DNA of 64,000 bases. Source: Treponema sp. GTDB lineage: Bacteria > Spirochaetota > Spirochaetia > Treponematales > Treponemataceae. The position numbers and the translations under genes were made by a program. Location of the stretch: positions 1 to 64,000 of the forward strand of contig JAKSLY010000009.1 in assembly GCA_024400955.1 (NCBI GenBank), read 5' to 3'. A model generated the notes under the pieces. It saw nothing but the letters and a program-made list of their open reading frames with translations, was not told the DNA's origin and ran no database searches. Position 1 is the first letter of the stretch. The number at the start of each line of letters is the position of its first letter. Shown here one piece after another: positions 45,202 to 52,977 of this stretch.

Positions 45202-46215
45202 TTACTCCAGGACGGTTCCCACAAAATTTCTTGCACCGTTCATAAATGATTTATAGTCCATGGCCTTCTTTGACTGCCACTGCAATTCCGTGGCAATGAG
45301 AACGCCGTCTCCAGTCTGAATCAGAATTCCACGCTGCTTGTTATAGTCAAGGACGGTGCCTGGAACTGCCGCCGTATTCTTTACGATGCTGGTATCCTGG
45401 CTTGCAATTTTAGAAGCAGACCTTCCCTTTAAAATCCTAAGCTGAACTCCGTTGGACATGGTGAAGCATCCAGGCCACGGCGTATAGGCACGGATCATGG
45501 CATCAATCTGATCGGCAGATTTTCTCCAGTCAATCTTTCCGTCTTCCTTCTTTATCTTGGTGCAGTAGGAAGGTTCCCCAACCTGAGGCGTTGCAGGAGG
45601 CAGGATGCCTGTCCTTGAAATCTGGCGAAGGTACTGGGTGAACATGGCCGTTCCAAAAACGGAACACTGGCGCAAAAGATACTCTGCATTTTCATTGCCC
45701 GTAAGGCGGTACTTCTGGCAAATTATGATGTCGCCTTCATCCATTCCCAATGCCATTTTCTGAATTGAACATCCCGTTTCCTCGTCCATATTGAGGATGC
45801 ACTCGTTGATTGGAGTAGCCCCACGATACTTTGGAAGAATCGAAGGATGAATGTTAATTCCACCATATTTAAAAAGGGAGAAGAACTTTGGGCCCAGAAT
45901 ATGACCGTATGCGAAACAGATGAAGATGTCCGGATTAAGCTTTGCAAGTTCCTCACGCTCCGGGGCACAAACATGTTCCGGTGAAAGAACCTTAATGTCC
46001 GTTCCGCGCGCCGCATTCCACATTCTCGCATACTGCTCTACTTCCGTAGGTACCAGTGCCGAATGCCTTCCCTTTGCCGTGGGAGGATTTGTCAGGACAC
46101 CGACGATTTCATACTGTTCATCAGGCGTTGCCTTTGACATCTCGCTGTCACGGAGAAGAAGTTCAAGAATTGTTGCCGCAACCTGAGGGCTGCCACCATA
46201 TACTACTCTAAGCAT
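45202..46215 (-). CDS. fmt: Methionyl-tRNA formyltransferase
   Basis: Formylates initiator Met-tRNA using 10-formyl-tetrahydrofolate. The catalytic N-terminal domain shows INIHPSILPKYRGATPINECI and MDEGDII, and the C-terminal OB-like domain has INWRKSADQIDAMIRAYTPWPGCFT. 337 residues is a little longer than E. coli Fmt. An AAGG site lies seven bases before the ATG. It is paired with def as in most bacteria; both act on the N-terminal formyl group. Confidence 0.96.
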   Translation of the reverse strand: MLRVVYGGSPQVAATILELLLRDSEMSKATPDEQYEIVGVLTNPPTAKGRHSALVPTEVEQYARMWNAARGTDIKVLSPEHVCAPEREELAKLNPDIFICFAYGHILGPKFFSLFKYGGINIHPSILPKYRGATPINECILNMDEETGCSIQKMALGMDEGDIIICQKYRLTGNENAEYLLRQCSVFGTAMFTQYLRQISRTGILPPATPQVGEPSYCTKIKKEDGKIDWRKSADQIDAMIRAYTPWPGCFTMSNGVQLRILKGRSASKIASQDTSIVKNTAAVPGTVLDYNKQRGILIQTGDGVLIATELQWQSKKAMDYKSFMNGARNFVGTVLE

Positions 46216-46224
46216 CTGTTTACC

Positions 46225-46800
46225 TTATTTAGACTTGGCTGCCTTTGCCGCCTTCTTTGCTTCTATGCTGCGCTGCTTTGCCTCTTTTGCAGCAGCTTTT
46301 TTTGCAGCACGTTCCGCACGCTTCCTGAAAGTTTCAATTGCTTCCGTCTTGAATTTTTCTTCGCCACGGTCGATGTAAAGAATTCCATCCAGGTGATCGT
46401 TTTCATGCTGAATGATTCTTGCAAGAAGCCCGTCTGCATCATTGATTACGAAAGGCTTTCCGAATTCATTGAGGGCGCTTACAGAAACCTTTACAGGGCG
46501 GGTGATGTTTTCCGAAAGCCCCGGAAGAGAAAGGCATCCTTCCTCGTATTCAGAAGTTTCTGCAGAAGTCTTTATGATTTCCGGATTGATGAAAACGCGC
46601 TTTACGTCATCATCAGACTCAAGGACGAAAAATCTCTTTGCAATTCCAACCTGCGGAGCTGCAAGACCGACACCGTTTGCACTCGTCATGGTTTCAAACA
46701 TTTCGTTAAAAAGGGCACGAAGGTCGTCATTGATTTCTTCCGGCTTTACAGGCTCGCACTTCTGTCTGAGTATTTCTTCACCAAGCTTTGTAATTCTCAT
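46225..46800 (-). CDS. def: Peptide deformylase
   Basis: Removes the formyl group from nascent proteins. All three metal motifs are visible: GVGLAAPQ (43-50), EEGCLS with Cys89, and QHENDHLDG with His132, Glu133 and His136. The start at 46800 has GGAG eight bases upstream, inside the end of hisD; longer readings to 46869 lie within hisD and lack a ribosome site. The C-terminus carries a ~30-residue Lys/Ala-rich tail beyond the usual end. Confidence 0.96.
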   Translation of the reverse strand: MRITKLGEEILRQKCEPVKPEEINDDLRALFNEMFETMTSANGVGLAAPQVGIAKRFFVLESDDDVKRVFINPEIIKTSAETSEYEEGCLSLPGLSENITRPVKVSVSALNEFGKPFVINDADGLLARIIQHENDHLDGILYIDRGEEKFKTEAIETFRKRAERAAKKAAAKEAKQRSIEAKKAAKAAKSK

Positions 46801-46801
46801 A

Positions 46802-48169
46802 TCATTCTCCAATTCTAAATCTTGCAGCCCTGGCATGTCCGGCAAGGCCTTCTGCATCACCAAGAACACCTGCGGCCTTTGCAGATGCTGCAGGTCCTTC
46901 CCTTGAACTGTCGGTTCTCAATGTCGTAACTGTCTTGAGGAACACGCGCACGCTCAATCCACCGGTAAACCTTGCGCTTCCGCTTGTAGGCAGGGTGTGG
47001 TTCAAGCCTGCGGCATAATCACCAAAGACTTCTGCAGCCCCATGACCGATGAAAAGACTTCCGTAGTTGTGGACAAGCTTTTCAACAGCATCACGCTGGT
47101 CACCTGCTTCCATTGCAAGCTCAAGGTGTTCTGGAGCCTTTCTGTTTGCAATTTCTGCCGCCTCTTCATAATCCTTGCAGACTATGATTCTTCCGTAAGT
47201 GTCGATGCTCTGGCGGGCAACGGCTGCAGTTGAAAGAGTTTCAAGCTGCCTTTCTATTTCTTCACTTACACTACGGGCAAGTTCTTCATCCGTAACTGCA
47301 AGAACCGGCTGTGCAACAACGTCGTGTTCAGCCTGGGCAAGAAGGTCGGCTGCAACCCACTGGGCATTGGCAGACTTGTCGGCAATGATGAACACTTCGG
47401 TCGGCCCTGCAATCATGTCGATGCCGACAGTTCCGTATACAAGCTTCTTTGCTTCTGCAACAAATTTATTTCCAGGACCTACAATGACATCCACTGCCGG
47501 AATTGATTCGGTTCCAAAGGCAAGGGCTCCTATTGCCTGGGATCCACCGCAGGCAAAGGCTTTTGTAACACCGCAGATGTAGGCAGCAGCCATGATGTTT
47601 TCGTCTGCATAGGGTTTTCCGCCAGCATAAGCTTTTCCGGGAACACCAAGCCCCTGCTTCTGTGCCTCATCCTTCTCCGAAGGGTGAACGCGTGGCGGAG
47701 TGCAGAGAATTATTTCCTTGACGCCAGCTGCAACTGCAGGAGCCACGGTCATCACCATGGTTGAAACAAGGGCAAAGCGGCCGGCCGGAACATAAACTCC
47801 TGCGCGGTCAACGGCTATGTTCTTCTGGCCCGTAAAAAGACCCGGTTCAAGTTCAACTTCAAAATCGTCAAAAGATTCCCTCTGCTTTTTTGCAAAGCGA
47901 ATTGCAAGGTCGCGTGAATAGCAGAGTGCATGATAGAGGTCGGGATTTTCCTTCTGAAGTTTATCTGCCGCAGCCTTAAGTTCCTCATGTGGAATTTCAA
48001 GGCTTGCAGGAGAAGCAACGTCAAACTGTGCAGTATACTTTCTTACTGCGCTGTCACCGTTTGCACGAACGTCATTGAGAACGTCACGCACAACTTCAAT
48101 GGAAGAACCAAAATTTCTTCCGCCGAAAAATGAATCTTCGATTTCTGATGATTTTTGAATTCTGATCAT
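46802..48169 (-). CDS. hisD: Histidinol dehydrogenase
   Basis: Catalyses the last two steps of histidine synthesis, histidinol to histidine, with NAD+ and Zn2+. Family signatures are present: VYVPAGRFALVSTMVMTVAP (20 residues) in the middle, DMIAGPTEVFIIAD, NYGSLFIGHGAAEVFGDYAAG and NHTLPTSG. 455 residues is slightly longer than E. coli HisD. It leads an operon with def, fmt and the PASTA gene, with one base between hisD and def. This is an unusual partner set for a histidine gene. AAAGG lies six bases before the ATG. Confidence 0.96.
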   Translation of the reverse strand: MIRIQKSSEIEDSFFGGRNFGSSIEVVRDVLNDVRANGDSAVRKYTAQFDVASPASLEIPHEELKAAADKLQKENPDLYHALCYSRDLAIRFAKKQRESFDDFEVELEPGLFTGQKNIAVDRAGVYVPAGRFALVSTMVMTVAPAVAAGVKEIILCTPPRVHPSEKDEAQKQGLGVPGKAYAGGKPYADENIMAAAYICGVTKAFACGGSQAIGALAFGTESIPAVDVIVGPGNKFVAEAKKLVYGTVGIDMIAGPTEVFIIADKSANAQWVAADLLAQAEHDVVAQPVLAVTDEELARSVSEEIERQLETLSTAAVARQSIDTYGRIIVCKDYEEAAEIANRKAPEHLELAMEAGDQRDAVEKLVHNYGSLFIGHGAAEVFGDYAAGLNHTLPTSGSARFTGGLSVRVFLKTVTTLRTDSSREGPAASAKAAGVLGDAEGLAGHARAARFRIGE

Positions 48170-48301
48170 ATTCTGCCTTTCTTAGGAGAAAAAATTTCCC
48201 GATTTTTGCGGAATATTTTATCAGAAAATGCAGATGTTTACTAGCAATCAGTAAAAAACGGAACAAAAAAGGTCGAATGACTGTCAGTCCAGAGCGGCAT
48301 C

Positions 48302-49507
48302 CTACTTAAAGAGAGAATTCTTTTCCCTCATTTCGTAGTTCTTGTCCTTTTCCAGAATCTTAAGGAACACCTCTGCGACCTCAGGATCAAACTGCTTTCC
48401 TGATTCCTCGCGGATTATCCTGATCACCTTGCTTCGTTCCATGACGCTCCTGTAGCTTCTGTTTGAAGTCATGGCGTCGTATGCGTCGGCTATGCTTACA
48501 ATGCGCACGTAAAGTGGAACCTCGCTGCCGGCCTTTCCGTCAGGATATCCCCTTCCGTCATAACGCTCATGGTGCCACCTTGCAACCTGGGCAAGCTCCG
48601 GAAATTCATCAATGGTATGGAGGATGTTCCAGCCTGAAACAGGATGCTTCTTTATTTCCTGGTATTCGCTGTCAGTAAGGCTTCCGTTCTTGTTGATTAT
48701 TTCATCTGCAATGCTGATCTTTCCAATGTCATGAAGAAGACCACAGTAGTAAATCTTCTTCTGTTCCTCCACAGAAAAATTCATCCTGGCCGCAATCATT
48801 TCGGAATAGGCTGCAACCCTCATGGAGTGACCGTTGGTATACAGATCCTTTGCTTCCACAGTCTGGCTTAACGTAACAAAAAGCTTTAGGGAAAGCTGCT
48901 CGATCTTGAAATTCTGGTCGTCATTGTTGGAATCGGCAACGGAACAGAAGACGTAGCTCATGAGTCCCACGCAGAAACACTCGATGATGCAGCAGTAGAT
49001 GCACAGGATCTGGCGGTACTCATTGCTGATATCGTAGATTCCATAATCGGCCCACAGGTAGCCCTTCAGGGTGTTAAGGGCAAATACCCCGGCAAGAACT
49101 ACAAGCATCAGGTAAAAGATCCAGTTCCGCCTGTTGTTGTGAACCTTATACATAAATCCCAAAAGTCCCACCAGGGGAATCAAGGGCGCTACAATGGTTG
49201 AAAATCCGCAAAAATCCCTGATGGTCCAGGTTGTAATGGAAGAAAACAGGAAGATTTCCGTAAAGAAAAGAGCATAGGCTGCGGCAAGAATTTTTTTCCT
49301 GCTGAACATAAAGGTGCAACAGACATAAGTTACAATGCTGAATATGTTGAACTTGGCAAGGGCGTGAATACCGGCATTATGCATTATTAAAAAAAAGCCC
49401 ACATGAACCAGCAAAACCATGGCAGAAATAATGGCCATGAAAACATGCATGTTCTTCATGCTAATGAGAAAACCTGATTTTGATGATCTTGACTTGCTTT
49501 TTTCCAC
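48302..49507 (-). CDS. Membrane HD-GYP domain protein, probable c-di-GMP phosphodiesterase
   Basis: The N-terminal half (residues ~18-190) has about six membrane helices and is probably a sensor. The C-terminal HD-GYP domain has the metal pair in LLHDIGK (His259-Asp260) and the extended motif HHERYDGRGYPDG (312-324), both intact, so hydrolysis of cyclic di-GMP is expected. The start is GTG at 49507, nine bases after a perfect TATAAT, so the mRNA is probably near-leaderless; an internal ATG at codon 17 is the alternative. It likely affects motility or attachment. Confidence 0.88.
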   Translation of the reverse strand: MEKSKSRSSKSGFLISMKNMHVFMAIISAMVLLVHVGFFLIMHNAGIHALAKFNIFSIVTYVCCTFMFSRKKILAAAYALFFTEIFLFSSITTWTIRDFCGFSTIVAPLIPLVGLLGFMYKVHNNRRNWIFYLMLVVLAGVFALNTLKGYLWADYGIYDISNEYRQILCIYCCIIECFCVGLMSYVFCSVADSNNDDQNFKIEQLSLKLFVTLSQTVEAKDLYTNGHSMRVAAYSEMIAARMNFSVEEQKKIYYCGLLHDIGKISIADEIINKNGSLTDSEYQEIKKHPVSGWNILHTIDEFPELAQVARWHHERYDGRGYPDGKAGSEVPLYVRIVSIADAYDAMTSNRSYRSVMERSKVIRIIREESGKQFDPEVAEVFLKILEKDKNYEMREKNSLFK

Positions 49508-49515
49508 CTGCCTAA

Positions 49516-49544
49516 ATTATATAACTGAACCCCCGAAAACTCAA
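49516..49544 (-). promoter_or_regulatory. Promoter of the HD-GYP gene
   Basis: TTGAGT (49539-49544), 17 bp, TATAAT (49516-49521), with the GTG start eight bases further on. The -35 and part of the spacer lie inside a hairpin downstream of hisA-hisIE. Confidence 0.78.
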
Positions 49545-49566
49545 CAAAATGAATTCCCGGGGGTTC
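49527..49566. repeat. GC-rich hairpin downstream of hisA-hisIE, overlapping a promoter
   Basis: A 9-bp inverted repeat GAACCCCCG/CGGGGGTTC (49527-49535 with 49558-49566) begins 14 bases past the hisA-hisIE stop. It resembles a terminator but has no proper U tract. Its loop holds the -35 of the HD-GYP promoter, so readthrough could occlude that promoter. Confidence 0.6.
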
Positions 49567-49579
49567 CTTTAGGAAAAAT

Positions 49580-50878
49580 CTATTTCTTATGACGGCGGTC
49601 AAGCTCGTTATACACATCCTGCCATGTAACGCCTTCCTTGTACATGAGGACGCTTACAAAATACAGGAGGTCTGCGGCTTCCCAGATTACTTCATCCTTT
49701 CCTTCTGCCTCGCAGATTTCCTCTGCCTCTTCCTCAACCTTTTCACGAACGCGTTCATCATTAAGGGTTGCAGTGTAGCTTCCAGGGCGTGGATTTGCAA
49801 AACGTTCAGCAATGGTTGAATAAAGGCGCTCCATGTTGCTCTTGGCATCAGGTTCTGCACCAAAACAGGTCCAGCTGCCAGTATGACAAGCTCCTCCATT
49901 TGGTTCAACAATGGCAAGAATCGTATCGCGGTCACAGTCCACCCTAAGCTTCTTTACATCAAGCCAGTGATTTGAAGTCTCCCCCTTTGTCCAGAGAGCC
50001 TTTCTTGTGCGGCTGTAGAACGTAAGCTTACCGGTGTCGATGGTCTTTTCCACAGCTTCCCTGTTTGAATATCCCATCATGAGGACTTCGCCTGCAGTGC
50101 TCTGGGCAATCACCGGAATCATTCCGTCAACCTTTTCCCAGTCAAGACATCCGATGAAACTGTCCTTAAGGCTGACTGCCCCAGTATACAGGGCCATTCC
50201 AAGCTGAACGTCACAGCCCATTCTTTCGAGGGCAACAATCTGTTCAACGGTATTGACTCCACCTGCTGCAACAACGCGGCACTTTACGGCATCACGAAGC
50301 TGGCGGCACATGTCCATGTCAGTTCCCTGCATGCATCCTTCTTTTTCCACGCATGTAAAGAGAAGTTCAGAAGCATATTTTTCTGCTTCCCTGGCACCTT
50401 CCACAAGACTGATGTCCACTGTCTCCGTCCATCCCTTTACGGCAATCTTTCCGTTGATGGCGTCCACGGAAATGATGACGCGCTGCTTTCCGATGGCATT
50501 TACAAGTTCTTCCAGAAATTCAACATTGAGAATTGGATCTGAATCCGACTTGCGGTTTGCGTTCCATGCTGCCGAACCGATGATTACCTTTTCTGCACCA
50601 AGGGAAATAAGTTCGCGGGCCTTCTTTACGTCGCGGATTCCGCCGCCTACGCGTACATTGCCCTTTCTAAGGAGGGACTTAAGCAGTTTTGTATTTGGAG
50701 TGTTTCCCTTTTCGTCTGTATTGCGCAGGGCTGCATCAAGGTCGATGATTGCAACTTCGCCAAACCTGTCAAATTCGGAAATAAGGGCATCAGCATCATC
50801 GCGCTGAAGAACAAGATCCTTGCCGTTTTTAAGCTGGACAACATGTCCGTCTTTCATATCTATAGAAGAAATTACCAT
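49580..50878 (-). CDS. Trifunctional HisA-HisI-HisE histidine biosynthesis protein
   Basis: Residues 1-~242 are a HisA-type beta/alpha barrel isomerase with catalytic Asp7 (SSIDMKDG) and Asp139 (ISVDAING), and phosphate sites VGGGIRD and AAGGVNT. Residues ~245-345 are HisI, phosphoribosyl-AMP cyclohydrolase: WTKGETSNHW (296-305), zinc cysteines Cys315, Cys331 and Cys338. Residues ~350-432 are HisE pyrophosphohydrolase: EKVEEEAEEICEA and WEAADLLYF. HisIE fusions are common; adding HisA puts steps 2, 3 and 4 of the pathway in one chain. The start keeps the first beta-strand of HisA. A -10 ends nine bases upstream, giving a leader of only a few bases. Confidence 0.93.
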   Translation of the reverse strand: MVISSIDMKDGHVVQLKNGKDLVLQRDDADALISEFDRFGEVAIIDLDAALRNTDEKGNTPNTKLLKSLLRKGNVRVGGGIRDVKKARELISLGAEKVIIGSAAWNANRKSDSDPILNVEFLEELVNAIGKQRVIISVDAINGKIAVKGWTETVDISLVEGAREAEKYASELLFTCVEKEGCMQGTDMDMCRQLRDAVKCRVVAAGGVNTVEQIVALERMGCDVQLGMALYTGAVSLKDSFIGCLDWEKVDGMIPVIAQSTAGEVLMMGYSNREAVEKTIDTGKLTFYSRTRKALWTKGETSNHWLDVKKLRVDCDRDTILAIVEPNGGACHTGSWTCFGAEPDAKSNMERLYSTIAERFANPRPGSYTATLNDERVREKVEEEAEEICEAEGKDEVIWEAADLLYFVSVLMYKEGVTWQDVYNELDRRHKK

Positions 50879-50887
50879 AATATGAGC

Positions 50888-50916
50888 AGTCTACCAAAAA
50901 TCCAAACTTTTCTCAA
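50888..50916 (-). promoter_or_regulatory. Promoter of hisA-hisIE
   Basis: TTGAGA (50911-50916), 17 bp, TAGACT (50888-50893), with the ATG at 50878 nine bases further on. No leader peptide or attenuator fits in the few-base leader. Confidence 0.65.
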
Positions 50917-50988
50917 AGGGAATTTTAGGATGGAAAAGGATATTGAACAAAAATCTGCCTGGAATGGTTCATGCAAATCCCCTTCACC

Positions 50989-51017
50989 TTGAGAAAGGAA
51001 CGGTTTTAGGGTATTCT
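50989..51017 (+). promoter_or_regulatory. Promoter of dnaX
   Basis: TTGAGA (50989-50994), 17 bp, TATTCT (51012-51017), then eight bases to ATG 51026. A near-leaderless mRNA is predicted. Confidence 0.68.
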
Positions 51018-51025
51018 TCTATCCT

Positions 51026-52840
51026 ATGGCTTATGAAGTAACTGCGACCAGACGAAGGCCGCAAAATTTTGATAAACTGGTCGGACAGGAATTTGTTGCA
51101 GAAACCCTGCGCAATTCAATCAAGGCAGACAAAATTGCCCACGCTTTCCTTTTTTCAGGACCTAGAGGGTGCGGCAAAACTTCCACTGCCAGAATCCTTG
51201 CAAAGGCCCTCAACTGCCACAATGGCCCAACAGCCAACCCCTGCGGAGAATGCCCTTCATGCAAGGGAATTACGTCAGGCAATTCCCTCGATGTGATAGA
51301 AATAGACGGTGCCTCAAACAACAATGTAGAGAACATCCGCAACATCAAGGATGAAGTCCTATTTCCGCCAACGTCGAGCAAATACAAGATCTACATCATC
51401 GACGAAGTCCACATGCTTTCAAACAGTGCATTCAACGCCCTGCTCAAGACCATTGAGGAACCACCGTCATACGTAATATTCATTTTTGCCACCACGGAAC
51501 TGCAGAAAGTTCCTGCTACAATCAAGTCCCGCTGCCAGCAGTTCAACTTCCGCCTTGTTCCACCGGAAAAGGTACGTGACCAGCTTGCCCAGGCCGCCGC
51601 AGAAATCGGCATCAAGGCCCAGGACGAAGCCCTTTACTGGATTGCACGCGAGGCAGGCGGTTCCATGCGCGACAGCTACACCCTCTTTGATCAGGTTGCA
51701 TCCTTCTGCGGAGACGAAATCACCTACGACAAGATACGTGACAAGCTGGGCCTTGTGGGAATCGACCGCCTTAACGAACTCTTTGACCTTTGCGTAAAGT
51801 CAGACACACAGACAGCCCTGCTCAAGATTGACGACTACCTGCAGAACGGAGTCAGCATCGAGCAGCTCATATCAAACTGCACGGACTACCTGCGTTCCCT
51901 CCTGTTCATCAAGAACGGAATCAGAAAGGAATCACTTCTTGGCCAGAGCCCGGAACGCTACTCAAAGGAAGTTCTTGCAGCATGGAATCCCATCCAGATT
52001 GAACGGGGCCTAAGCATCTTCATGCAGCTTTACCGCGACATCAGGTATTCCCTCAACCCGCGCTACGAATTTGAACTTGCAGTATCGCGCCTTTGCTGGC
52101 TGAAGGACTATGTTTCTGCCCAGGAAGTAAAAAAAGCCGTGGACAACGTAAAGCCGCTGCTGATGAACGCCGCAGGACCAAGAAAAATCCAGGCTGAATC
52201 AGGGACTCCTTCAGGTGGGCCGTCAGAACCCGCCCGAGCCCAGGCTCCAATCCCCCAGACCGCAGCCCCTGTGCCCCGTGAACGCACATCCCCAGCCATG
52301 GGAATGCCAACCTTCAGCGCACTGAGCGAAAACACGGCATCCGAAGACGTAAGCCCGGAGGAAAAAGGCCCTTTTTATGATGGCGGAGCTGAACCGCCTG
52401 CATTCTATTCAGCATCGGCAGCAGGACGCCAGGAACCGGCAGTTGCCCCCGTGGCAGAGCCATCCCCTGCAAAGCCAGAAAAACCGGCATCGGCTGCAAG
52501 CACCGTCGATTCTTCCAGCATAGAAAACGTGCGCCAGGCTGTAATTGCAGATTTTTCCGGAGACGACCCCATGCTTGCCGGAAACCTTATGCAGACCGGA
52601 AGCTGGACCATGGAAAATGACACCATCACTGCGGAAGTGGAAAATTCCTTTGTCCAGATGCAGCTTGTAAAAAACACGGAGCGCATAAAGGCATGCCTTG
52701 CCCTTGCCTACAAAAGGCCTGTGGAATTCAAGGTGCAGATTGCCCAGAAGCAGGTTCAGCAGCAGACGGCAGAAATCCCCCTTCAGGTCAGGATAATCAA
52801 GGACCTGTTCCGCGGATCCATTGCCGGCATAGATGATTAG
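51026..52840 (+). CDS. dnaX: DNA polymerase III subunit gamma/tau
   Basis: Clamp-loader ATPase of the replicase. Walker A GPRGCGKT (45-52), a zinc module (Cys64, Cys73, Cys76, Cys79), Walker B/DEVHMLS and sensor-1 FIFATTE are present. Then comes a three-helix collar domain to about residue 365, a Pro/Ala-rich linker (about 385-510) and a C-terminal tau domain. An A7 run at 52129-52135 places the slippery heptamer A AAA AAA at codons 369-370. A -1 shift would end 20 codons later (TGA 52195-52197), giving a ~390-residue gamma form. It is the first gene before argC-ybaB-recR. Confidence 0.96.
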   Translation: MAYEVTATRRRPQNFDKLVGQEFVAETLRNSIKADKIAHAFLFSGPRGCGKTSTARILAKALNCHNGPTANPCGECPSCKGITSGNSLDVIEIDGASNNNVENIRNIKDEVLFPPTSSKYKIYIIDEVHMLSNSAFNALLKTIEEPPSYVIFIFATTELQKVPATIKSRCQQFNFRLVPPEKVRDQLAQAAAEIGIKAQDEALYWIAREAGGSMRDSYTLFDQVASFCGDEITYDKIRDKLGLVGIDRLNELFDLCVKSDTQTALLKIDDYLQNGVSIEQLISNCTDYLRSLLFIKNGIRKESLLGQSPERYSKEVLAAWNPIQIERGLSIFMQLYRDIRYSLNPRYEFELAVSRLCWLKDYVSAQEVKKAVDNVKPLLMNAAGPRKIQAESGTPSGGPSEPARAQAPIPQTAAPVPRERTSPAMGMPTFSALSENTASEDVSPEEKGPFYDGGAEPPAFYSASAAGRQEPAVAPVAEPSPAKPEKPASAASTVDSSSIENVRQAVIADFSGDDPMLAGNLMQTGSWTMENDTITAEVENSFVQMQLVKNTERIKACLALAYKRPVEFKVQIAQKQVQQQTAEIPLQVRIIKDLFRGSIAGIDD

Positions 52841-52880
52841 ATGACTAGATGACTAGATGACTAAATGGCCAAATGAATAA
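52833..52880 (+). repeat. Degenerate 8-bp tandem repeats at the 3' end of dnaX
   Basis: Six units, each starting with ATG: ATGATTAG, ATGACTAG, ATGACTAG, ATGACTAA, ATGGCCAA, ATGAATAA. The dnaX stop is in the first. The period of 8 places stop codons in every frame, so no reading frame crosses it. Confidence 0.85.
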
Positions 52881-52901
52881 GTGGCTGAAATAAAAAGAAC
52901 G

Positions 52902-52952
52902 GAGCTGCCTGTAAAAGGGTGCCAGGTGAAAGCCCTGCGCATCCGGCAGTTC
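52902..52952 (+). promoter_or_regulatory. Structured leader upstream of argC
   Basis: An 8-bp stem, 52902-52909 with 52945-52952 (one G-U pair), encloses AGGG (52916-52919) and CCCT (52933-52936), which can also pair. It ends 25 bases before the argC ATG. The enclosed AAAGGGTGCC and GGTGAAAGCC resemble part of a cobalamin riboswitch core, but the rest of that structure is absent. Confidence 0.4.
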
Positions 52953-52977
52953 TCAAACCATAAAACTGGAGAATAAA

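Noticed and set aside
52880-52977. Cobalamin riboswitch upstream of argC
   Set aside because: Only a core-like fragment is seen; the B12 box and receptor helices are missing and the element is too short. Kept only as a structured leader.
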